Of a DNA stretch of 64,000 nt, positions 9,091 through 19,360 are shown piece by piece (position 1 is the first letter of the stretch; each line of letters begins with the position of its first letter). The translations under genes and the position numbers were made by a program. The stretch is from contig NZ_JACICC010000001.1 in assembly GCF_014195635.1 (NCBI RefSeq), positions 806,001 to 870,000 on the forward strand. The letters are read 5' to 3'. Source of the DNA: Pseudochelatococcus contaminans. GTDB lineage: Bacteria > Pseudomonadota > Alphaproteobacteria > Rhizobiales > Beijerinckiaceae. The notes below the pieces were generated by a model, which did not search any database, was not told where the DNA came from, and saw only the letters and a program-made list of their open reading frames with translations.

Positions 9091-9114
9091 GGCCGCCATC
9101 AAGGCGGCCTTCTT
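9091..9114. terminator. Bidirectional terminator between NlpD-like gene and DUF815 gene
   Basis: Perfect GGCCGCC/GGCGGCC stem with a 5-nt loop (9091-9109), followed by TTCTT on the plus strand and preceded by AAAA, so a U-run also occurs on the minus strand. It separates two convergent genes. Confidence 0.8.
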
Positions 9115-9126
9115 GCTGTGTAATCG

Positions 9127-10062
9127 CTACTGGTCGATAGAGACGCCCAGCCGGCCGGCCAGATCCGTGATGTACTGCCACGCGGTGCGCCCCGAGCGCG
9201 CCCCGCGTGTCGTCGACCACTCAAGCGCCTCTGCCCTCAACAGAGTCCGGTTGATATCAAGCTTGAGAAAGTCGGCATAACCATAGACCATTTCAAGATA
9301 TTCATCCTGACTGCATTTGTGGAAACCGAGCCAGAGACCAAAGCGGTCAGACAGCGAAACCTTTTCCTCAACCGCTTCGCCCGGATTGATGGCGGTAGAG
9401 CGTTCATTCTCCATCATATCTCGGGGGAGAAGGTGGCGGCGGTTGGATGTTGCGTAAAATACAACGTTGAGCGGCCGCCCCTCGATGCCGCCTTCCAGCA
9501 CAGCTTTCAGCGATTTGTAGGATGTGTCATCGGAATCAAACGACAAGTCATCGCAGAAAATGATGAAGCGATGCGGATCGTGACGCACGATATTCATAAG
9601 CGCTGGCAGCGACTCGATGTCCTCGCGATGAATTTCCACAAGTTTCAAAGCCGGTCGTTCACTTTTTTGAAGTCGCTGATTGGTATCCGCGTGCACCGCC
9701 TTCACGAGCGAGGATTTTCCCATACCGCGCGCTCCCCATAGCAGAGCGTTGTTGGCCGGCAGCCCTTTCGCGAACCGTTCCGTGTTGTCCGCCAGTGCAT
9801 CGCGGGAGCGGTCTATGCCGCGCAAAAGGCTCATCTCGACACGATTGACACGCGGCACAGGCACCAGCGAGCCGGGCGGTTGCCAGACGAAAGCGTCTGC
9901 GGCTGCGGTGTCAGGGACGGTTGGAGCCGGCGGCGCAAGCTGAGCAAGCGTATCGGCGATGCGGGCAAGCTCTGTCAGAATGGCGACCTCGCGCTGACGC
10001 CGTGCGGGCTTCTTCTTTGCCTTGCCGATGGCCTTTTCAGAGAGCATGCCATACCCCTTCAT
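9127..10062 (-). CDS. DUF815 family AAA+-type ATPase
   Basis: A 311-residue P-loop ATPase. Walker A is GARGMGKSS and Walker B lies in RFIIFCDDLSF, with a sensor-like VVFYATSNRRHLLP strand. I recognise it as the DUF815 family, usually placed between the M23 lipoprotein gene and yajC in Hyphomicrobiales; its cellular role is unknown. I chose the ATG at 10062, preceded by GAGGAA seven bases upstream; a TTG five codons further up and an ATG five codons down (10047) are alternatives. It is convergent with the NlpD-like gene. Confidence 0.85.
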   Translation of the reverse strand: MKGYGMLSEKAIGKAKKKPARRQREVAILTELARIADTLAQLAPPAPTVPDTAAADAFVWQPPGSLVPVPRVNRVEMSLLRGIDRSRDALADNTERFAKGLPANNALLWGARGMGKSSLVKAVHADTNQRLQKSERPALKLVEIHREDIESLPALMNIVRHDPHRFIIFCDDLSFDSDDTSYKSLKAVLEGGIEGRPLNVVFYATSNRRHLLPRDMMENERSTAINPGEAVEEKVSLSDRFGLWLGFHKCSQDEYLEMVYGYADFLKLDINRTLLRAEALEWSTTRGARSGRTAWQYITDLAGRLGVSIDQ

Positions 10063-10223
10063 CGTCACTTTCCTCAATAATTTGATCTCGACGGCCTGTA
10101 TAGCTCCGGCTCATCGTTTGATTTCGCTTGCGTGATCGTTATAGTCCGGCCAACTTTCCGACTCCATATCCATAGTGGGTGGGCCATGGTGGGTGGGGAG
10201 TGGCTTCCGTTGGAGAGAAACCA

Positions 10224-10571
10224 GTGATCATTTCGACAGCCTTTGCCCAGGGCGCGGCACCTGCCGCCAGCGGCGCCGATATCTTTATCCAGTTTATTCC
10301 GTTCGTCCTTATCTTTGTGGTGATGTGGTTTCTGATCCTGCGTCCGCAGCAGAAGCGCGCCAAGGCCCATCAGGAAATGGTCAAAAGCGTCCGCCGGGGC
10401 GATACCATCGTGACGTCCGGCGGCTTCATCGCAAAGGTCAGCCGGGTGATTGACGATAACGAGATCGAAGCCGAGATCGCCGATGGCGTGCGCGTGCGCA
10501 TCGTGCGCAGCACCATCGCCGAGGTCCGCTCCAGAAGCGAACCGGTTAAATCCGAGGCCTCTTCGTCGTAA
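10224..10571 (+). CDS. yajC: Preprotein translocase subunit YajC
   Basis: About 115 residues with one membrane helix (FIQFIPFVLIFVVMWFLIL) followed by RPQQKRAK, the YajC signature. YajC associates with SecD and SecF in the Sec holo-translocon. I prefer the GTG at 10224 because GGAGAG lies six bases upstream and the resulting N-terminus fits the family; an in-frame ATG at 10179 would add 15 unusual residues. It heads the operon yajC-secD-secF-Mth938-squalene/phytoene-synthase-like. Confidence 0.92.
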   Translation: MIISTAFAQGAAPAASGADIFIQFIPFVLIFVVMWFLILRPQQKRAKAHQEMVKSVRRGDTIVTSGGFIAKVSRVIDDNEIEAEIADGVRVRIVRSTIAEVRSRSEPVKSEASSS

Positions 10572-10649
10572 CATGCGCCGCTACAGCGGCAACATGCGAA
10601 TCAATTTCAGATAAACGCTATCCGGCAGCGCAGGGAAGGCCCTTCGACG

Positions 10650-12257
10650 ATGCTCCGTTATTCGACCGGCAAGGTTGTTGCCGTTCTCATACTGACAGTC
10701 CTCGGCTTTCTCTATGCCGCCCCAAGTCTGTTCACGCCGGCACAGCGCGACGCCTTTATCGCCTCTGTGCCTTCGTGGATACCGCGTGTGCTCGTGCCGC
10801 ATCAGGGCATCGTCCTGGGTCTCGATCTTCAGGGCGGCTCACACGTCGTGCTGGAGGTCGATACTATCGACCTGCTGCGCTCCCAGATCAATCTGCTCCG
10901 TGACGATGTTCGTAACATCCTGCGAGAGGAGCGTGTGACCGCTCAGGGCGGTATCGTCATTCTCCCGCGCGGAGTGCAGATCCGGGTGCCGGATCAGGCT
11001 GCGCGTGACAAGATATTGCCGCGCCTGCGTCAGTTGTCGCAGCCGATCGGCAACCCGCTTCTTGGCCAGACGGGCGCAAGTTCCATCGATATCAACACCG
11101 GCAGCGACGGGCTTATTCAGCTGACCCTGTCCGAAGCCGGTATCAACGAACGTGTTCGTCGTGCGGTCGATCAGGCCATTGAGGTGCTTCGCCGCCGTGT
11201 GGACGCACTGGGCACGACCGAGCCGAATATCCAACGGCAGGGCGCGGACCGCGTACAGGTTCAGGTTCCCGGATTGCAGGATCCGCAGCAACTCAAGGAA
11301 ATCCTCGGCCGTACCGCCAAGCTGGAATTCCGCTTTGTGTCGGACACCGGATCGGGTGACGTGGACAACCTGCCGATGCAGGAAGCCCCCGGTCAAACGC
11401 TGCCGGTGGAACGCGAATTGGCCGTAGACGGCGCTGATCTCGTCGATGCCCAGCCTTCGTTCGATTCGCAAACCGGACGCCCGATCGTCAATTTCCGCTT
11501 CAACTCGCGCGGCGCCCAGCGCTTCGGGCAGGCAACATCGGCCAATGTCGGGCGGCTGATGGCCATTGTCCTCGATAACGAGATTATTTCCGCACCGCGC
11601 ATCCAGTCGCCGATCACTGGCGGGTCGGGCATGATTTCGGGCAGCTTCACGGTCGAGCAGGCCAACAATCTGTCGATCCTGCTGCGCGCCGGTGCATTGC
11701 CGGCCAAACTCACCATCGTCGAGGAACGCACTGTCGGCCCCGGCCTCGGGCAGGATTCAATCGAGGCTGGTAAGGCAGCCGTCGCGGTGTCCACGGTTTT
11801 GGTGGCATTGTTCATGTTCGCCACCTATGGTCTGTTTGGCTTCATCGCGAACATTGCACTCATCGTCCATGTCGTCTTCATCTTCGCGCTGATGTCGCTG
11901 CTGGGGGCAACGCTGACGCTGCCGGGTATTGCCGGCATCGTGCTTACCATCGGCACGGCAGTAGACTCCAACGTGCTCATCTATGAGCGAATGCGTGAGG
12001 AGTTCAGGGGAGGCCGATCACTGGTGACGGCTCTGGAGGCAGGGTTCAACCGCGCTTTCGCGACCATCATCGATTCGAACTCCACCATGCTGATCGCGGC
12101 ATTGATCCTGTTCTTCCTCGGATCAGGTCCGGTGCGTGGGTTTGCAGTGGTGTTCATTCTGGGCATCCTGACAACCGTGATCACCGCCGTCACCATGACG
12201 CGCATGATGGTGGCGTTGTGGTACAAACTGGCTAAACCGCGAAAACTGCCATTCTAA
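10650..12257 (+). CDS. secD: Protein translocase subunit SecD
   Basis: A 535-residue RND-type membrane protein. TM1 is near the N-terminus, followed by LGLDLQGGSHVVLEV (the family D1 motif), the large periplasmic P1 domain and five C-terminal membrane helices with GLGQDSIEAG and TVDSNVLIYERMREE-like motifs (seen as GTAVDSNVLIYERM). With SecF it uses the proton-motive force to help late steps of Sec export. It begins 78 bp after yajC and is separated from secF by 159 bp containing palindromic repeats. Confidence 0.97.
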   Translation: MLRYSTGKVVAVLILTVLGFLYAAPSLFTPAQRDAFIASVPSWIPRVLVPHQGIVLGLDLQGGSHVVLEVDTIDLLRSQINLLRDDVRNILREERVTAQGGIVILPRGVQIRVPDQAARDKILPRLRQLSQPIGNPLLGQTGASSIDINTGSDGLIQLTLSEAGINERVRRAVDQAIEVLRRRVDALGTTEPNIQRQGADRVQVQVPGLQDPQQLKEILGRTAKLEFRFVSDTGSGDVDNLPMQEAPGQTLPVERELAVDGADLVDAQPSFDSQTGRPIVNFRFNSRGAQRFGQATSANVGRLMAIVLDNEIISAPRIQSPITGGSGMISGSFTVEQANNLSILLRAGALPAKLTIVEERTVGPGLGQDSIEAGKAAVAVSTVLVALFMFATYGLFGFIANIALIVHVVFIFALMSLLGATLTLPGIAGIVLTIGTAVDSNVLIYERMREEFRGGRSLVTALEAGFNRAFATIIDSNSTMLIAALILFFLGSGPVRGFAVVFILGILTTVITAVTMTRMMVALWYKLAKPRKLPF

Positions 12258-12268
12258 AGAGTTTTTAA

Positions 12269-12358
12269 GCAAAGCGGATACCGCTTTGCGTGAAGAAAAC
12301 GCGTAAACCCAATAAGATAGAGCATTTCTGCGTTTCAACGAAATGCCGAAATGCTCTA
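12269..12358. repeat. Two intercistronic palindromes between secD and secF
   Basis: The first is a perfect 9-bp inverted repeat GCAAAGCGG-ATA-CCGCTTTGC (12269-12289). The second is TAGAGCATTT/AAATGCTCTA (12318-12327 with 12349-12358), whose left arm could alternatively pair with an inner GAAATGC at 12340-12346. Neither has a U-run. Such modules resemble dispersed intergenic repeats of rhizobial genomes and may stabilise or process the sec mRNA. Confidence 0.7.
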
Positions 12359-12416
12359 AAACGCCGCCGTTCAAAGTTAGCCTGGTGGTGGATCGCCGCC
12401 CCTTAAGGAGACAAGC

Positions 12417-13361
12417 GTGGGTCTGCTTCGTATCTATCCCGACGATACCCGGTTCGGGTTTGTCCGCTTCCGGCGCGTGACGCTGCCGCTGTCGGCGATT
12501 CTCGTCGTGGCGACGATCATTCTCGGCTTCACCGTCGGCCTCAATTTCGGCATCGATTTTCGTGGCGGCACGTTGATCGAGTTGCAGGCAAAGTCTGGAC
12601 AGGCCGATGCCGGATCGATTCGACAATCCGCCGAGTCGCTGGGCTTTGGCGGCGTCGAGGTTCAGGAGTTTGGCTCACAGGGCGGCGTATCACTGCGCTT
12701 CGCCATTCAGGATGGCGGTGAGGAAGCGCAGGGCAGGGTTGTCCAACAGGCTCGCAACCTGTTCGAAGAAGATTACGAGTTCCGCCGCGTCGAAACTGTG
12801 GGCCCGCGAGTGTCAGGTGAACTGGTCCGCTCCGGTACACTCGGCGTCGTGCTGGCGATTGCAGCCGTGATGGCCTATCTCTGGGTCCGTTTCGAGTTGC
12901 AACTGGCCATTGGCGCCATCATCGGTACAATTCACGACATCATCCTCACGGTTGGTTTTTTTGTCGTGACGCAATCTGAGTTCAATATGACCTCGATTGC
13001 CGCCATTTTGACAATTGTCGGCTACTCGTTGAACGAAACCGTCGTCGTGTTCGATCGGACACGCGAGTTGATGCGGCGTTATAAATCGATATCTGTTGAA
13101 GAACTGCTGGATCTTTCCGTCAACAGCACGATGTCACGCACCGCTATGACGGCAACGACCACCTTCCTCGCGACACTGGCGCTCGTGATCTTCGGCGGCG
13201 AGGCTATTCGCGGCTTCGCGGAAGTCATGCTGTTCGGGGTGGTTATCTGTACATACTCGGCCATATTCGTGTCGTCGCCGGTACTGATCTACCTTGGCTT
13301 GCGGTCGCGTCCCGGCGAGGCAGAAGAAGCAGCAGACGAACGCGCCGCTCAACTTCCGTAA
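12417..13361 (+). CDS. secF: Protein translocase subunit SecF
   Basis: A 314-residue partner of SecD. The N-terminal helix is followed by LNFGIDFRGGTLIEL (family motif), then the periplasmic domain, and helices containing VGYSLNETVVVFDRTREL, the SecF signature. It starts at a GTG preceded by AAGGAGACAAGC. It sits 16 bp before the Mth938 gene, so the operon probably continues. Confidence 0.96.
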   Translation: MGLLRIYPDDTRFGFVRFRRVTLPLSAILVVATIILGFTVGLNFGIDFRGGTLIELQAKSGQADAGSIRQSAESLGFGGVEVQEFGSQGGVSLRFAIQDGGEEAQGRVVQQARNLFEEDYEFRRVETVGPRVSGELVRSGTLGVVLAIAAVMAYLWVRFELQLAIGAIIGTIHDIILTVGFFVVTQSEFNMTSIAAILTIVGYSLNETVVVFDRTRELMRRYKSISVEELLDLSVNSTMSRTAMTATTTFLATLALVIFGGEAIRGFAEVMLFGVVICTYSAIFVSSPVLIYLGLRSRPGEAEEAADERAAQLP

Positions 13362-13377
13362 CAAGAGGCGATAGTCT

Positions 13378-13764
13378 TTGGCCAAACCCGTAGCCCTATA
13401 TGACGGTTTTCTGCCTGGGCAGCATCCGATAACCGCTTATGGTGACGGTGGCTTTCGCTTTGCGGAGATGTCGCACCGGGGCTCGCTTGTGCTGCTACCG
13501 TCCGGGATACGGGCTGTGGCAGCCAAGAGCATCCGTGACCTGACTTCTTCGGATTTCGATGCCATCATAGCGGAAAGAGATAAGATCGAGTTGTTTTTGG
13601 TCGGGAGTGGCATTGATCTTATCCCGCTGCCGGCACCGATGCGATCCCTCCTGACAAATGCCGGCATACGTCATGAAGCGATGCAGACCGGTGCGGCAAT
13701 ACGCACCTACAATGTACTGCTCGCGGAAGATCGGCAGGTTTCAGCTCTGTTGCTGGCAGTGTAA
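13378..13764 (+). CDS. Mth938-like (NDUFAF3/DUF498) domain protein
   Basis: A 128-residue protein of the Mth938 fold with the family patterns GGFRF, SLVLLPSGIRA and FLVGSGIDLIPLP. The human homologue NDUFAF3 is a complex I assembly factor. It begins at a TTG 16 bp after secF and ends 8 bp before the next gene, so it is very likely cotranscribed with secDF. I remember the association of this family with sec genes in alphaproteobacteria from the NDUFAF3 literature. No enzymatic motif is visible. Confidence 0.85.
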   Translation: MAKPVALYDGFLPGQHPITAYGDGGFRFAEMSHRGSLVLLPSGIRAVAAKSIRDLTSSDFDAIIAERDKIELFLVGSGIDLIPLPAPMRSLLTNAGIRHEAMQTGAAIRTYNVLLAEDRQVSALLLAV

Positions 13765-13772
13765 GGGCAACC

Positions 13773-14654
13773 ATGATGCATGATGCATCTCTCGCCGATG
13801 CGTTGTCGCACTGCGACCAGTTGGTCCGCGCCGGCGATCCTGATCGTTACTGGGCAACATATTTTGCCCCTGCGGACAAAAGGCCCTACCTTCTCGCCCT
13901 CTACGCGTTTAATCAGGAAATCGCGCGTGTGCGCGACAATGTCAGCGCACCGTTACCGGGTGAAATTCGTTTCCAGTGGTGGCGGGACTGGCTTGACGCA
14001 CATGCAGCCGACAATCTGGCGACAGATGAGTCTCACCCTCCGGTAGCGCAAGCGCTCGCCGAAACCATCACCCGTTTCCGATTGCCTTTGCAGCCCTTCC
14101 ACGATTTGATCGACGCGCGCGTCTTCGATCTTTACGATGACATGATGCCATCGGTCGCAGATCTTGAAGGCTATTGCGGCGAAACTTCGTCTACGCTGTT
14201 CAGGCTGGCCAGTTTGATTCTGGCCGATGGCCGTGATCCCGGCGGTGCCGATGCCGCTGGTCATGGCGGGGTCGCCTTCGCCGTTACAGGGCTATTGCGC
14301 GCGCTGCCATGGCAGCTTCGGCGTGGTCAGGTTTTCATACCGTCCGACATTGCCAGCCGGCATGGACTGGACAGAGACGCCATTCTCGCGTCAAAAACCG
14401 ATGACACTGCGTTCCGCCTCGCACTTGCCGATATGCGCATGCTAGCTGCGGAGCATCTTTCACGCGCGCTGGCATCCATCAACGATATCATGCCAGAGGC
14501 CCGGGCCGCTATGCTGCCGTTGGCGACAGTGCCGTTCTATCTAAAAAAGATGAGCGCGGGAGATTACACCCCCCGCACCAGTATCATTGATATTCCGCAG
14601 TGGCGGCGGCTTTGGGTTTTATGGCGGACTTCAGTTCGATGGCGGAATCTCTGA
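13773..14654 (+). CDS. Squalene/phytoene synthase-like protein, NDUFAF6 type
   Basis: A 293-residue protein of the trans-isoprenyl diphosphate synthase fold ([30 protein letters not shown]). The catalytic Asp-rich motifs are degraded: the first reads ARVRDNVS rather than a DDxxD type, and the second region reads [17 protein letters not shown] where true synthases have RDxxED. Together with the NDUFAF3-like neighbour this matches the NDUFAF6 complex I assembly group better than a terpenoid enzyme. Its last 24 bp overlap the 3' end of convergent trmFO. Confidence 0.82.
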   Translation: MMHDASLADALSHCDQLVRAGDPDRYWATYFAPADKRPYLLALYAFNQEIARVRDNVSAPLPGEIRFQWWRDWLDAHAADNLATDESHPPVAQALAETITRFRLPLQPFHDLIDARVFDLYDDMMPSVADLEGYCGETSSTLFRLASLILADGRDPGGADAAGHGGVAFAVTGLLRALPWQLRRGQVFIPSDIASRHGLDRDAILASKTDDTAFRLALADMRMLAAEHLSRALASINDIMPEARAAMLPLATVPFYLKKMSAGDYTPRTSIIDIPQWRRLWVLWRTSVRWRNL

Positions 14655-16079
14655 TAACGCCTCAAGCCAGCCAGCGAGATCTTTCCGCGCACGCGTTGTA
14701 AGCGCCTTCTTGCGCGCCACCGCCTTTGCGGATCCCCGCAACCGCTTGCCATCTTCGGAGCGAAGAGGCTCGGTGAGTGGGGGAAAGAGACCAAAGTTGA
14801 CATTCATCGGCTGGAATGAGGATGGCCGGGCGGACACGCCGGCCTGCTCCTCGCCTGAAGTCTCATCTTCATCCACACTGACATGACCGCCGGTAATGTA
14901 TTCGACCAGCGCGCCAATGGCTGTTGTCGAAGGAGGCTGGGGCAAAGTGACGTTCTGCGCCTCAGCAGCCGCATAACGGCCGGCAATAAGGCCAATGGCT
15001 GCGCTTTCTACATATCCTTCACAGCCGGTGATCTGTCCGGCAAAACGCAGACGCGGCAGAGCCTTGAGCCGAAGCGTATTGTCCAGAAGGCGGGGCGAAT
15101 TGAGGAAAGTGTTGCGATGCAGGCCGCCAAGGCGCGCAAACTCAGCGTTCTCAAGCCCAGGAATCAAACGCAGGATGCGCGCCTGCTCGCCATATTTCAA
15201 CTTGGTCTGAAAACCGACGATATTGAAAAGAGTCGCAGCTGCATTGTCCTGACGAAGTTGCACAATAGCATGCGGCTTGACGTTCGGGTTGTTGGGATTG
15301 GTCAAGCCAACTGGTTTCATGGGACCGAAACGCAACGTCTCACGACCGCGTTCAGCCATGACTTCAATCGGCAGACACGCATTGAAATAGGGCGTATCTT
15401 TCTCGAACTCGCGGAAATCGGTTTTTTCGCCAGCGAGGAGGGCGTCGATAAACGTGTTGTACTGCTCTTCCGTCAGCGGGCAGTTGAGATAATCAGCGCC
15501 AGTGCCGCCCGGACCTGCCTTATCATAACGCGACTGCGCCCAGACAATACTGCGATCAATGGAATCCGCATGGACAATCGGTGCGATAGCGTCAAAGAAC
15601 GCAAGCGCTCCTTCACCCGTCAGACCGTGAACGGCTTGCGCAAGAGCATCCGAGGTGAGTGGGCCAGTGGCGATAATGGTCTGGCCCCATTCCTCCGGTG
15701 GCAGGACTGTAACCTCTTCGCGAACGATCGTGATCAGCGGATGCGCCTCGAGCGTCGCAGTCACTGCTTCAGCAAATGCATCCCGATCCACAGCCAGAGC
15801 GCCGCCCGCCGGCACTTGATGAGCATCGGCCGAGGCCATAATCAATGACCCAAGTGCGCGCATTTCCTGATGTAGGAGCCCAACGGCATTTGTCTCGGCA
15901 TCGTCCGAACGGAAAGAGTTTGAGCAAACGAGCTCCGCCAGCGCTTTGGTCTTATGAGCGGGCGAGATCGCGTCCGGACGCATTTCGTGCAATACGACGG
16001 GCACGCCCATGGAGGCAAGTTGCCATGCGGCTTCCGAACCGGCCAAGCCGCCGCCAATGATGTGAACAGGCTTTATCAT
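14631..16079 (-). CDS. trmFO: Methylenetetrahydrofolate-tRNA-(uracil-5-)-methyltransferase TrmFO
   Basis: A 482-residue FAD-dependent enzyme that methylates U54 in tRNA using methylenetetrahydrofolate. The N-terminus [17 protein letters not shown] is the dinucleotide-binding motif; [12 protein letters not shown] and [11 protein letters not shown] are family blocks. I use the ATG at 16079 because it precedes the FAD motif by six residues; an upstream in-frame start would add 13. Its 3' end overlaps the convergent NDUFAF6-like gene by 24 bp. It lies 71 bp downstream of uvrA in the same direction. Confidence 0.95.
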   Translation of the reverse strand: MIKPVHIIGGGLAGSEAAWQLASMGVPVVLHEMRPDAISPAHKTKALAELVCSNSFRSDDAETNAVGLLHQEMRALGSLIMASADAHQVPAGGALAVDRDAFAEAVTATLEAHPLITIVREEVTVLPPEEWGQTIIATGPLTSDALAQAVHGLTGEGALAFFDAIAPIVHADSIDRSIVWAQSRYDKAGPGGTGADYLNCPLTEEQYNTFIDALLAGEKTDFREFEKDTPYFNACLPIEVMAERGRETLRFGPMKPVGLTNPNNPNVKPHAIVQLRQDNAAATLFNIVGFQTKLKYGEQARILRLIPGLENAEFARLGGLHRNTFLNSPRLLDNTLRLKALPRLRFAGQITGCEGYVESAAIGLIAGRYAAAEAQNVTLPQPPSTTAIGALVEYITGGHVSVDEDETSGEEQAGVSARPSSFQPMNVNFGLFPPLTEPLRSEDGKRLRGSAKAVARKKALTTRARKDLAGWLEALSEIPPSN

Positions 16080-16150
16080 TCGCACTATGTGTCCCGGCAG
16101 CCCGCGAACGTCAAGCACGATTGCAGCTTGCCGCCATTGGACCGCAGTGA

Positions 16151-19081
16151 TTATTCAGCAGCATCAACACGTCCGCGCAATGGCCGGCGCTCAAGCACCT
16201 CACGCAGGAAGCGGCCCGTATGACTGGCCTCGCTCGCAGCTATTGTTTCAGGAGTGCCCTGGGCCACAATGCGCCCGCCGCCATTGCCGCCCTCTGGTCC
16301 CATGTCCAGAACCCAGTCAGCCGTTTTGATGACTTCGAGGTTATGTTCAATGACGATGACCGTATTTCCCTGCTCAACCAGCTCATGCAGCACCTCCAAA
16401 AGCTTGGCGACGTCATGGAAATGAAGGCCCGTTGTCGGCTCGTCCAAAATATATAGCGTGCGGCCGGTGGCGCGTTTGGACAATTCCTTGGACAGCTTGA
16501 CGCGCTGGGCCTCACCGCCGGAAAGGGTTGTTGCCTGCTGACCGATCTTGACATACCCAAGCCCGACACGTGACAGCGTCTGTAGCCTGTCGCGAATGGC
16601 AGGAACAGCCTTGAATAGCTCCAGCCCCTCATCGACCGTCATATCCAGCACGTCGGAAATAGAGCGGTTGCGATATTTCACTTCCAGCGTTTCCCGCTCG
16701 TAACGCTTGCCCTTGCATACGTCACACGTGACATAAACATCTGGTAGAAAGTGCATCTCGATCTTGATGACGCCGTCACCCTGACATGCCTCGCATCGGC
16801 CGCCCTTGACGTTGAATGAGAAACGTCGAGGCAGATATCCGCGCGCCTTCGCTTCTGGCAAACCCGCGAACCATTCGCGAATTGGTGTAAATGCGCCTGT
16901 GTAGGTAGCCGGATTCGACCGGGGTGTGCGGCCAATCGGCGCCTGGTCTATGTCGATAACCTTGTCGAGATGTTCAAGCCCTTCGAGCTTATCAAACGGG
17001 GCAGGGTGGGTTATCGCGCCGTTGAGACGTCGGGCGACAGCCTGATAAAGTGTATCGATGACAAGCGTCGACTTACCGCCGCCGGAAACCCCGGTGACGC
17101 AGGTGAACGTCCCGAGCGGGAAAGATACACTAACATCCTTGAGATTATTGCCCCGTGCGCCAGTCAGCGTCAGCATCCGGCTCTTTTGCGGCTTGCGCCG
17201 TTTTTCTGGAACAGGAACGGATAATTCACCAGTCAGATACTTTGCCGTCAACGACGCCGGATTTTGCAGCAATTCTGCCGGAGTGCCCTGCGCGATAATC
17301 GTGCCGCCATGGATGCCCGCACCGGGTCCGACGTCGACGACATAATCAGCCTGCAAAATAGCATCCTCATCATGCTCGACAACGATAACGGTGTTGCCCA
17401 GATCACGCAGCCGCTTCAATGTTTGCAGCAACCGCTCGTTGTCCCGCTGATGCAGACCGATCGATGGTTCATCGAGCACATAGAGAACTCCGGTCAGACC
17501 GGAGCCAATCTGCGACGCCAGTCTGATGCGCTGGCTCTCGCCGCCGGAAAGCGTTCCCGAAGCCCGCGCAAGTGTCAGGTATTCCAAACCGACATCGAGA
17601 AGAAACGTCAGTCTCTCACGGATTTCTTTCAAAATGCGATTGGCTATAGCTTTATGCTGCTCATTCAGCTTTTCCGGTAGCGCCTCAAACCAGTTACGCG
17701 CATCGCTGACAGACATCAGCCCGATTTCGCCAATATGCCGTCCATCAATCTTGACCGCGAGAGCCTCGGGCTTCAGACGGAATCCGTTACAGGCCACGCA
17801 AGGCGTTTCCGACATGAAGCGCCCGATATCTTCACGGGCCCATTCGCTATCGGTCTCTTTCCATCTCCGTTCCAGGTTGGAAATGACACCTTCAAATGGC
17901 TTGTTGACTTCATAACTTCGGCTGCCGTCGTTATAAAGAATGCGGATTTTTTCCTGCCCGCTGCCATAAAGAATGGTTTTACGCAGCTTTTCCGAGAGCT
18001 TGCCCCATGGGGTCGTCATGTCCTCACCAAAATGGGCGGACAACGCATCCAGGGTCTGCCCATAATAAGGCGAGGTGGACTTGGCCCATGGCGCCACCGC
18101 GCCATCTCGCAGGCTGCGATCCGCATCCGGAATGACGAGATCCGCGGAAACATTCATCTCCCGCCCCAGGCCGTCACAGACAGGACACGCACCAAAAGGG
18201 TTATTGAAGGAGAAAAGACGAGGTTCAATTTCCGGAATTGTAAAGCCAGAAACCGGGCAAGCGAATTTGGATGACAGCACGAGACGTCGCGGCTCGCCCT
18301 TGTCATCCTTTTCATCGGCGAATTCCAGGACCGCGATGCCGTCTGCCAGATCCAACGCCGTTTCCAGCGACTCGGACAGGCGCGCGGCCATATCCGCGCG
18401 CACGACCAGCCTGTCAACGACGACATCGATATCGTGTTTGAACTTTTTGTCGAGCGCGGGAGCCTCGGCGATCTCGTGGAAAGTGCCGTCTATCTTGACG
18501 CGTTGAAATCCGGTTTTGAGGTACTCAGCCAGCTCCTTGCGATATTCGCCTTTACGGCCGCGCACAACAGGTGCAAGCAAATAGAGACGCGTCTTTTCTG
18601 GCAACGCCAGAACTCTGTCGACCATCTGACTGACTGTCTGGCTTTCGATCGGCAAGCCTGTCGCCGGCGAATACGGCACTCCGATGCGTGCCCACAACAG
18701 CCGCATATAGTCGTAAATTTCGGTGACCGTCCCCACCGTTGAGCGCGGATTACGGGATGTGGTTTTTTGTTCGATTGAGATGGCGGGAGACAGGCCGTCA
18801 ATCTGGTCAACATCCGGTTTCTGCATCATCTCCAGAAACTGGCGCGCATATGCAGAAAGCGATTCGACATAACGCCGCTGACCTTCCGCATAAATCGTGT
18901 CGAAGGCCAGGGACGACTTGCCGGAACCGGAGAGTCCGGTAAACACCACCAGCCGGTCACGCGGAATGATCAGGTCAACGTTCTTCAGGTTATGCTCGCG
19001 CGCGCCACGAACGCTGATGACATGCCGGGAGGAGCCCGGTGCGCGCGGCGATTCATCGAAAAGGTCGTCAAGAGAGGCCAT
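16151..19081 (-). CDS. uvrA: Excinuclease ABC subunit UvrA
   Basis: A 976-residue nucleotide excision repair ATPase. It has two ABC modules with Walker A sites [10 protein letters not shown] (near residue 50) and [10 protein letters not shown], two LSGGE signatures, and zinc motifs of the CPVC and CEAC/CDVC type. UvrA2 with UvrB detects bulky lesions. The gene is divergent from ssb, with a LexA-type box 131 bp upstream of its ATG overlapping a probable -35 element. A TTGAAT-N17-GACACT promoter is visible on the minus strand (19194-19222). Confidence 0.98.
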   Translation of the reverse strand: MASLDDLFDESPRAPGSSRHVISVRGAREHNLKNVDLIIPRDRLVVFTGLSGSGKSSLAFDTIYAEGQRRYVESLSAYARQFLEMMQKPDVDQIDGLSPAISIEQKTTSRNPRSTVGTVTEIYDYMRLLWARIGVPYSPATGLPIESQTVSQMVDRVLALPEKTRLYLLAPVVRGRKGEYRKELAEYLKTGFQRVKIDGTFHEIAEAPALDKKFKHDIDVVVDRLVVRADMAARLSESLETALDLADGIAVLEFADEKDDKGEPRRLVLSSKFACPVSGFTIPEIEPRLFSFNNPFGACPVCDGLGREMNVSADLVIPDADRSLRDGAVAPWAKSTSPYYGQTLDALSAHFGEDMTTPWGKLSEKLRKTILYGSGQEKIRILYNDGSRSYEVNKPFEGVISNLERRWKETDSEWAREDIGRFMSETPCVACNGFRLKPEALAVKIDGRHIGEIGLMSVSDARNWFEALPEKLNEQHKAIANRILKEIRERLTFLLDVGLEYLTLARASGTLSGGESQRIRLASQIGSGLTGVLYVLDEPSIGLHQRDNERLLQTLKRLRDLGNTVIVVEHDEDAILQADYVVDVGPGAGIHGGTIIAQGTPAELLQNPASLTAKYLTGELSVPVPEKRRKPQKSRMLTLTGARGNNLKDVSVSFPLGTFTCVTGVSGGGKSTLVIDTLYQAVARRLNGAITHPAPFDKLEGLEHLDKVIDIDQAPIGRTPRSNPATYTGAFTPIREWFAGLPEAKARGYLPRRFSFNVKGGRCEACQGDGVIKIEMHFLPDVYVTCDVCKGKRYERETLEVKYRNRSISDVLDMTVDEGLELFKAVPAIRDRLQTLSRVGLGYVKIGQQATTLSGGEAQRVKLSKELSKRATGRTLYILDEPTTGLHFHDVAKLLEVLHELVEQGNTVIVIEHNLEVIKTADWVLDMGPEGGNGGGRIVAQGTPETIAASEASHTGRFLREVLERRPLRGRVDAAE

Positions 19082-19211
19082 TGATCATGCCCGTGAAATT
19101 GTTGTACCGACAGCATAAACTGCCACGCGCACTTCCGGTTTCGTCGACCGGAAATTCGCCTGTGTCCATACTGCACAAACCCGACTTGCATGCAGTGTCG
19201 CATTGAGCTAG

Positions 19212-19226
19212 GAACAATTCAAGAAC
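19212..19226. promoter_or_regulatory. LexA/SOS box GAAC-N7-GAAC
   Basis: GAAC at 19212-19215 and GAAC at 19223-19226 are separated by exactly seven bases, the direct-repeat SOS operator of alphaproteobacteria. It lies almost midway between the start codons of uvrA (131 bp) and ssb (135 bp). The candidate -35 element of uvrA (TTGAAT, minus strand 19217-19222) is inside the box. Binding is inferred. Confidence 0.82.
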
Positions 19227-19360
19227 AATCTGCTTTCAATTTTCTGGCATATTGTTTCCGGGCATAAATACGGGCCGCCCGCAGGTTGACAGTGGCGGCT
19301 GGCCGGGTTTGCGCTATTGTCCGGACTATCTGACGGCAATGGCATCAGGAGGGTATCCGC

